DNA of 64,000 nucleotides from Rhabditoides inermis (taxonomy: Eukaryota; Nematoda; Chromadorea; Rhabditida; Rhabditidae): contig CAWZYM010000229.1 in NCBI GenBank assembly GCA_963966185.1, forward strand, positions 43,501 to 107,500, given 5' to 3'. Position numbers and translations under genes: made by a program. How positions within the stretch are numbered: position 1 is the first letter of the stretch; every line of letters begins with the position of its first letter. Shown in pieces: positions 1 through 12,840 of the stretch. The notes below the pieces were generated by a model that saw only the letters and a list, made by a program, of their open reading frames with translations, ran no database searches and was not told the origin of the DNA.

Positions 1-101
1 CCGTCGATGCTCACAGAGTTCTTCTTGAGGTAGTCGTCAAGAGCACCTGAAAGTGTGGTAGACGAGTAGAAGAGAGCGAGAGGGGAGAGAGAGTGAGAGT
101 G

Positions 102-138
<37 letters not shown>

Positions 139-1036
139 TGCCTCCTGTCACGAGTTCCATGACGATCATGAGTGGCTCCTTGAATACCGCCACCCCATAC
201 AGTTTCACCACGTTCGGGTGGTCGAAGTTCCTCATCAGACGCGCTTCCTTCATCACCTCCTTGATCTGAAAAGGAATACGGTAGAGTACCGTATCCTTAT
301 CACATACAGTACCTTCTCCTTGTTCATTTCCGTCGCCTTGGCGATCTTGATAGCCACATCGACAGTCCGCGTCTTCCGCTGCAGCTTGCCCTGACACACC
401 TCTCCAAACGCGCCTAGGTATACGGTATGTAGGCACGAGTTACAATATCCACAGTACCCTCTCCGAGTTTCTTCTCCTTGGTGATGTTTTGATGCAGCAG
501 CTCCCACTTTTGATGCGTTATCGGCGTCACGATTATCGCCTGTTTGAACTGAAAAAAGTACTGTCTAGCTAGGTGTACTGTAGTCTACAGTACATTGGAG
601 CGGAGTTCGATGCGGTTCATCATGTGGAATTCGACGAGATCGGCTGCGGAGGCATAGGTGCGCTCCCCTCCATCCACAGTCACCTTCCCCTTCTCCTTGG
701 CCTCGTTGAAGATGTAGTGCTTGAGCTGAACGGAGGAGGTGGAGGAGGAGGAGGAGAAGAAGGAGGAGCAGGCAGGCACTGACCATTCCCTCCGTGCCCG
801 GCTCCTTCTTGCTGCCCGGGGGGACGGGGGAGATGAATAGGGAGATGATGAGCACTCTGTCCTGCTTCGCCCCCTCCTTCTTGTCGTCCCTCTCCGACAG
901 ACGCAGGATGAAGTCGCCGTTTTTCTTCAGCACAGCCGTCATGTCCTCTCTGAAAGTACTCCCTTCTCTCTCTCCCTCTCTCTCTTTCTCTATCTATCTA
1001 TCTCTCTCTCCCTCTCTCTCTCTCTCCCTCTCTCTC

Positions 1037-1070
<34 letters not shown>

Positions 1071-1131
1071 ACCTCGGCAGCAGCCCGTGGAAGTACGGTA
1101 GCTTCTCGGCCTTTTCAATGCATGCCTGCAT
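1..1131 (-). CDS. SH2 plus tyrosine kinase, Fer/SPE-8-like non-receptor kinase (3' end outside window)
   Basis: Cytoplasmic tyrosine kinase. Seven exons are visible at 1073-1131, about 782-949, 594-725, 458-548, 313-413, 142-265 and 1-46. The start chosen at 1131 gives MQACIEKAEKLPYFHGLLPR, the opening of an SH2 domain. The SH2 phosphotyrosine-binding Arg is in GDFILRLSE. The kinase part follows: glycine loop GEGAFGEV, VAIK lysine, alphaC glutamate in MKEARLM, then DHPNVVKLYGV and the hinge LMIVMELVTGG. The catalytic loop lies beyond base 1. SH2 directly followed by kinase with a very short N-terminus is the layout of the expanded nematode Fer-related family (C. elegans SPE-8, KIN-5 and relatives), often sperm-expressed. 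That expression is inferred here from family and neighbourhood. The last visible intron (141 to 47) uses a GC donor. Confidence 0.88.
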
Positions 1132-2099
1132 TGCGTGGCCGAGTAGCCTCCCAGCACAGCAAAACTCAACAATGACTGGTGGCTGGTCGGAGAGGGCGGG
1201 GTCAAAAGGGGCGGGGCTAAGCACAATGATACAGACAGGCAAAACAGAGTAGGCAATGATTGCAAACAAACAAATGTACTTTTTTCAGCGCCATTCTCTT
1301 TCCTACTACCTACGTCATTTTCAACATCACGTGAGTTTGTTTTTGAACATGTATTAAAAAATATGAAACAACTGATGATAATCACTTTTTCAGATACTGG
1401 GGATACTATCTCAGCAGTCTCTCGCAAGTCGACGATGAATAAATTCACACTTTCAAATTCATGCAATGTTTCGTCATCTTTATCTTATCACCATTGTGAT
1501 CATCATTTCATATTCCATTTAGAAGAATCTAAGTTGAATAGTCACAATTTCTTTCTCACCTTTCAAATAAATTGCCGATTCTATTCGAGTCGGGTACGTA
1601 TCGAATGTATTGATTGATTCATGGATTGTCTTCACCGCGTATTTGAGTACTCGTTTTCATCATGTTGTCACTTATATGTGTGAGTCCAATAAACATTTTC
1701 ACAAAATTATACAATGATTCTAATCTACGCAACGAAGTCTACGCCACCGCGCGGTGGCGTCGACTTCGTTACAACAACTCAAATTTTTGTTCGCGACACC
1801 GCGAATGTAAGTAAGTGTTCACACTCCTTTTCGCGAAAATGGTATTTCAAACAAAACATTTATCAACAACTCAACAAAACGCTACATTCAAAACACACAG
1901 ATAAATCTGTACAGAAAACTCAACCAAAAAATTGACAAAGCGAACAGCGAAAAATGAAGGCAAAATTGCAACCAGGGGAAAATTCAAATCAAAATAGAAG
2001 TCTGGATACATCTACTGTTTTACTGTCAACAACGTTCATAGTGCGTGGGTGGTGTGGCAATGTGATAGCTTCTCCCACCCTCTCCTATTCCTCTCACTC
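1132..2099. other. Intergenic region between kinase and DCAF1 3' end; 40-bp palindrome
   Basis: No coding exon is seen. The kinase start (1131, minus) and the DCAF1 stop (2100, minus) bracket the region, so it should hold the kinase promoter and the DCAF1 3' UTR. Its only distinctive structure is a near-perfect palindrome at 1731-1770. Confidence 0.6.
1731..1770. repeat. 40-bp near-perfect palindrome
   Basis: The left half begins AACGAAGTCTACGCCACCGC. The right half is its reverse complement with one mismatch and no loop. It sits in AT-rich intergenic DNA, so the GC-rich core stands out. It could be a hairpin MITE remnant or a cruciform-forming site. Confidence 0.85.
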
Positions 2100-4531
2100 T
2101 CAGTCCTCCCTCCGCCGCTTGCGACGCAGATTCGGGTTGAGCACAGTGCTCGACGAAGACTGGTGCTCCTCCTCCGGGTCCACTCTGAACACGCCACTCT
2201 TATACTCTCTCTCTCTCTCACTCCACCCTCTCCCACCCCCGTCTCTAACTCACCTGTACTCTCCGTCTCCCTCCGCACCCTCTCCTCCTTCTCCTTCTCC
2301 CTCCTCCTCCTCGTCTTCATCGATGATTATCGCGTCTCCCTCACTGAACGGATCCGAGTCCGAGCCGTCGTCATCTGAACGTAGAGCAATGTTAGTAGAA
2401 CAAAGCTCTTCTTCCCACCTCCTTCAATGCGCGCGTTGTCGTCCTGGTTGCTGGCAGTCTCCCATCCACTCGAGTTCCCGTCCCCCTCCTCCTCCTCCTC
2501 CCCCTCTCCGTCGCTGCTGCTCTCTCCGCCCACCCTGTCCCCCTCCTCCTGCTCCACTAGTTCATCGTCCACATCCGAGTCATCCTCGCCGCTCTCACCC
2601 TCCATCTACAACACACAATCATCACACACGGTATTTCTAGATGTAATATGTATCACGATAATCATATATGAATAATCATAATTGCGTGTACAATTGGAGA
2701 AATGTCAATGATCCCCCAAAGAACCAACCAGTGCATTCATGAGCTCCGGGTCGTCGTCTTCCGACGACGAGATCGAGTCCTGGCTGCTGAAAGCACGTAC
2801 AATAAACAAACACCGTATACGTTTCATCAAAATGAAATATAAAACTTGCAGAGAAAATAATCAATTCACCGGAGAAATGAACTCGTACATGATACACCTA
2901 CCCCCTCTCATCTATGCCATTCCCCCTCCCCCTCTCCCCACTCACTCCTCGCTGTCCATGCTCCCATCGTCGTCTCCGTCCCCGTCCTCGTCATCCTCCG
3001 CCTCCTCGTCTCCCTCGTCGTCGTCCTCGTCGCGACGCTTGCCAACCTACACAATCAATACAGTACTTCTGCACCTTACAGTAGTTGTGCAGGCGTATCG
3101 GTACAGTAGCGGTCAGTCTCTTCGAAACACCCTACGATACTGACTTCGAAACACGAGCAACCCGCGTGTTCCGAATGCGTTTTGAAGGATTGTTTCGAAG
3201 AGACTGACTACTGACTCGACAAGCTCACTGTTACTCTGCCCCACCTCCCACATGCGCACGTGGCTCTCCTCGTTGTTGATGAGTCCGTCGAGGTCGGCCC
3301 GCAGCATCTCCACCACTGCACAGTGCGTGTCCGAGTGGTCGGCACACATGTCGAGCAGGGGACGGCGGGTCGTCGTCAACACCTGAGTGAGACACACACA
3401 TCACAGTGCGAGGGCGGACTACATCACGAACCACCAGACAGTGGTAACAGACAATGTAGCGTAGTGTTAGAACCACGAGTTATCCGTTGCACGAAAGGTC
3501 AATTCTTTCCTCGTCATGTAAGAAACAATAAGTCTTTGAAGGTCAGAAAATTCTATTGCAAGTGCAGTCAGTAGTGACAAGACAGCAACATTATCAAACA
3601 TGTGATAACCACAAGTTACCCGTTTTCAACGAAACGTCAAATCTGAAAGAACAAAAGAACAAAACTCTTTGGACGCATTTGAAATAGACTATGAATAAAT
3701 CAATAAAAAGAATCAATCAAAAACAAAACTGGCTGCACCCTCTCCTTCAGGGAAGTGCACAGTTGAGGAACCAGTGCCTCAGTGCCCACCTCGTACGTGC
3801 TGGCATCCAGAGTTCGGAACGAGCTGGAGAGCATCTGTCGGAACGCGTCGTCCTCCTCGTCGTCGTACGCCGCTGCGTACAACACGTTGCCTGTAAAGAC
3901 AGATAGATGATCCAAGTGCAGAGCAGATGAATAGCTGACCGGTCGAGTTGAAGACAATCTTGCACTGTTCGAGCACCGGCACCGTTGCGGAGCAAACCGA
4001 ACGAGCGAACGTCCCACTGAAAAGATTTTTCTACTTCTTCATTAACAAATTCCATCAACTACAGATTATAACAAATATCCAACTCTCCCTCCCTCCGCTC
4101 GCTCACGCACCACTTCCTTGTTGATGATGACCTCGTTTCCGTGTGGGTGGAAGCACCCTCCCAGTGTCTGATTCAGCTTGTCAAACGAGTGCAGAGGATT
4201 AGAGCCAGACATGCTGCAACAATTATGTACAAAGGTCAAAGCGTTTGAAGTGAAAGTATAAAATGATAGATAACAAGTGGAATATAGATGCGAAACACAC
4301 ATCTGGCAAGTTTTAAGAAAAGTTGTTCCTGAAAACAACAAACCACGCACCGAACGTCCCAAATGGCTCCCGTCGTTGAGATGAGTCGATCACACGGGGA
4401 GAACTCGGCACGGTTGCGGCGGTACCTGGAAGACGACACGAATCAAGAAATGTACAAGGAACAAAAATATCATGTTCATGAGTTCATGTAACATTGGTCC
4501 CCATTCCTCTCATCCATTCCTCTCTCTCTCT

Positions 4532-4562
<31 letters not shown>

Positions 4563-4810
4563 ACCTCGCCGCTCCCTCATCCTGAAACACTTGCAGTGCG
4601 CGACCCGTCTCCACATCGTACACCTAAAAGCAATCACTTAAGCTCCTGCCTCCCATACCCCCTCTCCTCTCCTCCCCCCACTCACCGTCGCCCTTCCTCC
4701 ATTGGTTCCCACCAGCCTGTCCTGGTTGACATTGGCGAAACAACACGTGGTACTCGTCCGACAGATCGTACACGTGCTCCTGACGCTCGCCCAGTCTGCA
4801 AGAGGGAGAG

Positions 4811-4843
<33 letters not shown>

Positions 4844-7800
4844 CAGAGAAAGAGAGACCTCCAGAGGGACGACATGGGCTTGACAAACGCGGACGAGGTG
4901 AGCAGCAGAGAGCCGTCCTGAACCAAACTGGATGATACGTTTCCCAATCCGAATCCACCTTGCTGGGTTGTATGCCAGTGATGGCGCTCTGGTGGCACTG
5001 TGTGTGTGCCTGTTCCACTCCCGTCTCCACATTCATCCAGTGCACGTCTCCCGTGTACATACCCACAATCAGGTGCTCGTCGTCGATCTAAACGGTCCCA
5101 TTCATTTTTATACTCATGATGCCCATACCGAATTGGAACTCAAATTGACGTATAAATCACTACAGCACTATACCAAATCAATGAAACATAACGCTACTGT
5201 CTCATAAAAATGTTCTGTGACTCTCCCCTCTGCTCACCGAGAAGGCCGCGTTGTGTACATCTCCTCGTGGTCCTGGAAGGTCCCTGGCCGGCCGGAAGCG
5301 ACCCGAACATGAAGCGCTCGCAGCCACGACGCGCGTCGAACCTGCGGAAAGGAGATAGGAGATGAAAAGAGAAAAAACCCCAGTGACAAAGAACACAAAC
5401 TCAGGAAAATACGCAACAACGCATCTCTAAACAAACCCCGACACAGTGACAGTAATTTGTCTCCCCATAAAACGATCAACAGATAACTTATTCCCAACCT
5501 CGATCGGAATGGCATGATATCGCCCTGCATAACGCGAGAAGTCATGTTGACTGGGATGAGACGACGGGAGGTCGGTTCCGGACAACTGCAACGGCAATCA
5601 TGTTCTCACTCTAATCTCACTCTATCTCACTCTCTCTCTGTTTCTCTCACTCTCTCTCTCTGCCTGTTTCTCTCACCCGATGCGGATAGAAGAGTGAGAA
5701 CGGCGGGCACGTAGTCACTGGATTCGAGCACAGACTGTGCTGCACGCTGAAAAAAAAGTTTCACAAATGAAACCTATCGCATCAGCACGCACCGGAAGTA
5801 GTCGGTGACAATGTCGGTGAGTCCCTTGTGTGGCTTCATCCTGCCCCCGCCGCTCCACTCGCCCACTCGGTCGACGACTGAGGGGTGCGCAGCTGCAGGC
5901 GACGGGGGAACGACGACGAGTCGCCTAGGATTCGAAAAGGTATTTTTTAGTCTCGCACTTGTAATCTGTATTTCCCACGAATCCGCATCACAAAATACCC
6001 CTCCCCCCACTGACGCTGCTTCCTGAGCCGTCCGGGCTGCTGGTTGGGTGTGGGTGTGGCGAAGACGGGCTGTGTGATGCGAGTGGGGGTGGCGGGGGCA
6101 GAGGAGACGCGGCCACTCCACTCACACCACCCATCACACAGCTGCCATCCACGCGCAGACTGCGAGAAGGACGAGCAACCGAAGACACAAACGACGGAGA
6201 CGACGACGGCTGCAACAGTACAACATTACACGTGGGAAACAGTAGAGAACAAAAGCTATGTTGTTTGTATTTCCAAACACGTTGTATGGATTTCATAGGT
6301 AAATCAACTACAAACATAATACGTTTCAGTGAATAATTATTAGCCAAGCACCCCTTTTACACGCAATATCTCTCGCTTAGAAAAAATCCTGACATAACTC
6401 ACAAGTGCCTTGATCTTACTGGTGTGGCGGCCATTCTAGAAGCAGGCACATCCGGGAGATCCGCCTCCTTCCGGAGCTGCGAGGCTGTGTCCACCAGACC
6501 CTGGAGACGAAAGGGACAATGAGAGAGAGAGTTAGAGAGTGAGAGTGAGTGAGAGAGAGAGCGAGAGTGAGAGAGTGAGTGAGTGAGAGAGAGAGAGAGA
6601 GAGAGAGGAAGGGAGTCTGTGTCTGCGCCACCTTGCTGACTAGATGTCGTGGATGAGCTGTAGCAGTTCCTTCTCGTTGAATGATATTTTCGTGTTCGAC
6701 ACCACAAAGTTCTTCCACAGCTTCTCCTAAACAACGCTATCAACAATACAAATCACAAATACGAGTCACAAAATAGTTGTGTCAAAATTTAAATTAGTTT
6801 TGATCACTATGTGACGAGATGATGTTTCAACAAAAAGCCAAGCATACTTGGCAATTACAGAATTACAGTAATCTATGAGAGTACAGTAACCGACATGTGT
6901 GAGGTCACTCGGTCGCTGTTCCATGATCGACTTCTGAGTGACAGTCTCGATCAGACCTTTCGCCTCCTGAAAACAAAATAAATAAATAACCACAACATCA
7001 AACTGAAACAAACAAATAAAACACCATACCTGGCAGAACCTATGGTGCTGGACACGACGGTCGGGAGACACGGGCTCACGCATCAGACCTGAAGAAATGA
7101 ACAAGTAAAAATTAAACAAACAGACAAGCACCCGTACCGTGCAGCTCATTTCCAGCAATCAACGGCATGCGACTCAGCATCTGGCGCACCTGAAACACAA
7201 CACATTGAACATACGTTTCAGCGATTCACCATTTCAGACAACTATTGATGATCAACAATATTGTTTTCGCGGGTAAACAGAATCATGGCTAGCATACCTA
7301 CCTCTGGATGTCTGGCGAGTCCATTGAGGGCGCGGCAGGCTATCGTGCGGATCACGTCCGCGTCACTGCGAGGAGTTAGTCGTGCGCACAACACGGTTCA
7401 GGATCTGAACAGACCACTTCCTTCAACTCTCCCTCCCCCCCCTACCATGATTCCGTTGTTCTTCCTGACGGCCGCCCACATCTTGTCGAGCAGTTCGGTC
7501 GGCTCCTTCTGTCCCCCTCCCTCCTTCCCCTCCTTCTCCCTGTGTGCGTGTGCATGAGGATGGGGCATGAGTGCCTTCTTGGCGCGCGATGCCGCGTGCG
7601 AGACCTGTAATCACACACTTCACTATATCCATGTTTCATTTCAAACAATATCAAACGAAATATCAGATATAACTCACCCTGGTTTTCTCCGGCGGAGTGC
7701 ACACACAGTTGATGATCACATTCAGAGAGACAGCCTGCAAAACCAATTAGTTACATAACAAGTAACTTCCTCGTTACCTGAATATCCGCCTCCTCGTACA

Positions 7801-8669
7801 TCTCACCACACGTCAGCTCGAGTAGTATACTGAACACACAATGATTATGTTTCTAGGAAAGGACAATATCACAAAACATTCGAAGCGCAAATTCAGACAA
7901 TAATTATGTTAAAAAGTAATAAACTAAAAACAAGGGTATAAGTAATGCCAACCCGACATACGTGATTGGTTGTGTCTTCCTGTCTCCTCCGATGGCGATC
8001 ATCTCACAGAGATCGAGTTGCACCCTCGGCAGACACGACGAGATCCACACTACGTCCAGAGCATTACGGGCCATCTCACACCTGAAAAAAAAACGAATGT
8101 CAAAGCTAATTGTCGACGAAAAACATCACGTTTTCACCTCTAGTACCTCCTACTACCACCGTAATACACACAGACCAACCACCAACTTCTCGTCCATTCC
8201 ATTGATGAGTGTACTACCTGACTTGTATTTAACTCTGACACTCCCCCCCACACGCACCGTCCGTTGTTGAGTGTCCAGTTCTGTGCGTGCACCATCACCT
8301 GCAGCATAGTCTGCAGCACGCCCAGACGACGCAGCTCCTCCGCCATCCGCCAGCCCTGAACAGCACGTCAGTCTCTCTCCCTCCCCCCCCCTCTCTCCCC
8401 ACTCACCGATGAGCTGCTCCTCAGAGCGTGTGCGAGAAGCCAGCAGCCCTCGTTCACAAACTCCTCCGAAGGGTGCATCGACTGAAACATGTTACAACTA
8501 CTGCAAGGAAAAATTACTTAGATTACAACCTAAATTCACATGAATACACACTGACACATATTTCATAAAAGTTAAAATCATAAATAACACCACACCTTGG
8601 AGGGAGGTGTGTTGTGGAGGAGACCGGCAGGGTAGCCGGATAGACCGGGGGCGCTCGCCTGCAAGTAGA

Positions 8670-8715
<46 letters not shown>

Positions 8716-11700
8716 TTCACTCCCGCTCTCCTTAACTGATCGAGCTTCACGTAGAGATGCGCAGTCGCATAGCTGAAAACACATACAATAAACAATACGC
8801 CTCCGCAATTATGAAAAAATACACATGCGCCACGCGAACCACGAAAGCAATCCTAGAAGCATGCATCTGCCACTCTTCTCACACCTGTCCCTCTCCCTGC
8901 CCTCCTCCTCCCCTCCCCCTCACCTTCTGAATGCCGCGCACGCGTTCCTCACAGTCTGTGTACTCGTGTGCATCTGCTCCTCGCTCAGATCCAACTCCTC
9001 GTCGTCCACAGAGTCTTGCAGCAGGGTCAGCGTCGAGATCTGCACGTACATGATCAGTCACATAGATCCTCACAATAATAAGTATGAAACAAGACTGACA
9101 TAGTTGTACAGCTTCCTGAGTCCGTCGCGCTGGTCGAAACGATCGAGCACAGCCCGGAAGTAGAAGCCTACAACCATGACATCTCCTCTGCCCCTCTCAA
9201 CTCGCAATCGCAACCACCAGGACCAGAAGATGACAACCAAAAAGTAAACAAAAACAACCCACCATGTGTGAAGAACATAGACGCCGACGCCATGCCAGAC
9301 TCGTGCGAGTGTTCCAGGACCCAGAGAGCATACCTGAAGAGAGTGAGAGATAGATTGAGGGAGAGGAAGAAAGAGAGGGAGAGAGGGAGAGAGGGAGAGA
9401 GGGAGAGAGGGAGAGAGGGAGAGAGGGAGAGAAGGGGAGAGGGGAGGAGGGAGAGAGGAAGAGAGGGGGAGAGGGAGAGAGGGAGAAGGGTGAGATGGAG
9501 AGAGGAAGAGAAGGAGAGAGGGGGGGAGGGGGAGAGGAAGAGAGGGAGAGAAGGAGAGAGGGAGAGAGGGGGGGAGGGAGAGAGGGAGAGAGGGAGAGAG
9601 GGAGAGAGGGAGAGAGGGAGAGAGGGAGAGAGGGAGAGAGGGAGAGAGGGAGAGAGGAAGAGAGGAAGAGAGGAAGAGAGGGAGGAGAGGGAGAGAGGGA
9701 GAGAGGGACACATATAAGGCCACCCACTCAATGAGCTCGTCCAGCAGCGCATCTTCCAGCTGGCACACCTTCTCCATCACATCCGCGTTGTATGCCAGGT
9801 AGTACAGACACGTCGCCACGCCCACATTCGCCAGAGACGCGCACGGAACCTGGGAAGCAAACCCATGATAAGAACACACTTTACACTTTTTAAACGCAGC
9901 AGAAACATGTTACCTGCATGTTTCACAAATAACAATTGTGTGAGAGTGAGTGAGAATGTATAAATAATACCTTGAGCAGTGCTTCGACTCCTCCCCTCGC
10001 GACAAAATCGAGGGCAAACTTGCGGTGGACAAGCAGAGATGCCAGGTACTGGAAACGAATATACATCAACACATACAATTAAAATATACATCAACTCGCA
10101 TCATCTATGAATCCTACGACACATATTTCACCAACCTTGAGTGCATCGAAAGTCAATCGAATATCATTGGTCTTTTCGACGTCTATGAGGCGGAAGAGCA
10201 GATCCATCGCCCCGCCCTCGTAGCCATACGAAAGAGACAACAGCTGGAACATGATTAGTCAATACAAATATAAAATCGTTCAATCAATAACCCACATCCT
10301 GGTACTCTCCGGTCGGCGCGAGGTACTGCAGAATCAGACGCTGGTGCATCGCAGTCGTCAGAGGAAACACCTAAAACATCGTTTCTTTACTCTCCTCTCA
10401 TCCAAAGAAAAGCCTATTCAGTTTCCATCACTCACCTTGTGCGATCCAATGAGATATCTCTGTTGTATGTGCCAGTTGCTCTCGCTCGCAGTCGAATCAG
10501 CGAAAGAGGCGACAGACGAGCCACGCTTCAGACGATCCTCCTCCACAACCACAGGCTCAACCTGGACATTAGTCACAGTCTCTCTATCTTATTCTCTCTC
10601 TCATCTTCTATCTCCCTCCCTGCCCTCCCTCCCTCACCTTGCCACTCTTCCTCCTCTTCCTTGGCGGGGGCGAGTTCCTCTCCGCCTCTCCCCCTCCCAC
10701 TCCTCCATCTGTCGGCCGGCGCACAGCAACACGCAGAGATGTGCAGCGCGGCCTGAACATGGCAACTTGCACACATAAGATCTGCACACATTAGTCCAAG
10801 CTTCAAGTGCCCTCCCTTTTTCCAGTGCCCACCTCGGCCCATGGTGCTCTTCCGTCCCTAGCGGATCTATGTTCCCGTTTCCTGTTCCATTCACGTGAAG
10901 AGAGTCGCCGTTCGGCTGGAATCGATCACATCCAATCTGATTTAGTGATTGGTCAAGTTATTCATAATCGAAAGATCAAAAGTGAAGTAAACACCAATCA
11001 TCAGTTACAATAAGCTAGTGTAAGTAAAACATAAAAACTACGTTTCTACCTACACTATTCCAACAAAAAACAAAAATTCAACATTATTATTATTATTTGA
11101 CACGAACATGATTTTATCTCGCACTGACCCTGCTATCCCCATTGAGATCGATTCCAGCAAATGGCCCGGGTGGGCTGGCGGCGTCCTCCCCCCTCTCCCT
11201 CTCTCTCCTCTCGCACTGCTCCTGCTCCCTCTCCTCCCGAGCAGCCTCCGCGCGATCCAACTCCGCCACGTGCTCATCCTACAAGCACGATACAAGACGC
11301 CTGCAAATTACAGAACTCTCATTTACAGTACCTGCAGCTGTCTGAGACGCGCGATCGCCACGGGAATCAACTCCATGTTCATCGAGCGACACTTACTGGC
11401 CGTGTCTGCTACCTAAAACACGTTACGTGAAAATTATATACAATACGAACTTTTATCGACACGAACAAGCAGGGATATACATAATATATGCCACAAAACC
11501 ACGCATGCTCACCTCCATCGCTGCTCCGAGCAGACCCATGGCGTACGCCTTGAGCATCTGCGACTCACTGCGCTGCGCCCACTGGTACAGCGTCGGAATC
11601 AGATCGTCCGGCTCCTAGACAACAATCAGTTAATCAATCAATCAATCCTATCAATGACGGCTACCGAGAAGATGACGGACGAGTCGAGTCCGGGCACGCA

Positions 11701-12388
11701 GTCGAGGAGGAGACGCGCCGCCGCCTCGTTCATCGGGATGTTGTCGCGGCCCAGCAGGTACGACACGACAAGCTAAGAAATCAATCGATAAAGCTATAGT
11801 GGATTTGAATTTACCTTGTTCATGAAGTCTTCGTTGCGGAAAAGTTGCTTGAGGAGGCTGCCGAATGCAGAGCCAGGGTGAGTTCTATAAGTACAACACC
11901 AACTAATAAACTCTAACATTATAAACGGACAAGTCGTATAGTAAATGAGTGTGAGTGGTAGTGAGTACCTGTATGGGTGGCGATCGTCGAGTGGATCGGG
12001 GTCCTTTTTGAGAAATTCGTCAGTCGCCGCCTCCATCAAGTCCGACATTCTAAACAGCAAGTTACCATTTCATTATATAACAGACTACATAAATACAATA
12101 TCGCAATAGCCGTTACTTCATGCAACCCTTTCCCACTTACTTGTTCATGAGTGTGATGCAGTCAAAGTTGGGTTCGGTGTGGTGGGCGTTAAACTGTAGC
12201 AGTAGAGCACTGAGATGCGCCGACGATGCCGATTCTGAAGGAAGGGTTGTTGGTGAAGGTGTGAAGGTGTGAAGGAATCTTTCATAGACTCCTACAGTAC
12301 CTTTTGGGTCGTGGACGGCATTGGGTTCTCTCTGCAGCGTACTCCGCGTCGGCGGAGCGTATATATCCATGCCAAACGGCATAGACAT
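2100..12388 (-). CDS. dcaf-1: DCAF1/VprBP, substrate receptor of the CRL4 ubiquitin ligase
   Basis: Large multi-exon gene with start at 12388, just after an ATTTCAG acceptor, and stop at 2100-2102. Fragments align in order with DCAF1. The N-terminal ARM-like part (about 12388-6900) includes KDPDPLDDRHPYR, FRNEDFMNK, AAARLLLDCVPGLDSS and TDADVIRTIACRALNGLARH. A LisH-like part (about 6700-6420) has FNEKELLQLIHD and RKEADLPDVPASRMAATP. WD40 blades (about 5560-3150) carry two WDXR DDB1-binding motifs, IWDVR near 4360 and WDVRSF near 4010. A long Asp/Glu-rich tail (about 3050-2130) ends in a basic NLRRKRRRED. In other animals DCAF1 bridges DDB1-CUL4 to nuclear substrates. Introns contain large (GA/CT)n arrays. 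One exon near 3975 shows an apparent one-base frameshift relative to the family. Confidence 0.9.
9357..9712. repeat. (GGGAGA)n-type minisatellite in a DCAF1 intron
   Basis: About 350 bp of purine-only repeat built on GAGAGGGA units, with minor AAG and GGG variants, fills most of one DCAF1 intron. On the sense strand of the gene it is a CT-rich tract upstream of a 3' splice site. All frames through it are open but low-complexity, so it is not coding. Confidence 0.9.
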
Positions 12389-12840
12389 ATCTGAAATGTA
12401 AAAGTAAAGTATGATATAATAAACATATCAGAACAGTTGCAAAGTAACAGAGATCAGCTGGCGGGGTGGCGAGTATATTGTTTGTTTGTCTTTCGTAATA
12501 TTTGCGAAATCCTATAGAGCGGAACAGAGCACAAGCTTCTCAAGCGGAGTATCGGTAAGGCTTATATGAAGGTTACAGAACGTGCTCGAACCACAAAATA
12601 AGCACTAAACAAAAATATGTAAATTTTTGGGAAAACTATTCTTGTCGAGCAACTAATAAGTAAATTAAATGTTGACCCAGTTCAACCCGCCAGTTTAAAA
12701 ATTTGAAAGATTGCCAATCCGCAAACGGTCGCCAAAATTCTAAACATTGTCCAGTAGAGCAACATGATTGTGAACAGCTGTTTTCTTAAAATCTTCAACT
12801 TTGTTGTTTTGTTTTGTTTGTTAGCAGTGTATTATTGTAG
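12389..12840. promoter_or_regulatory. Divergent promoter region between dcaf-1 and dph-3
   Basis: The two genes start head to head 452 bp apart. Each ATG is preceded by a nematode-type 3' splice site: TTTCAG upstream of the DCAF1 ATG at 12388, and ATTGTAG directly before the DPH3 ATG at 12841. Both messages are therefore probably trans-spliced and share this short promoter interval. I see no confident TATA box or factor site. Confidence 0.5.

Noticed and set aside
9070..9879. Long open frames of Ser/Leu/Pro or Arg/Glu/Gly repeats
   Set aside because: They are translations of the (GGGAGA)n tract in a DCAF1 intron; no reading frame continues into an exon of any family.
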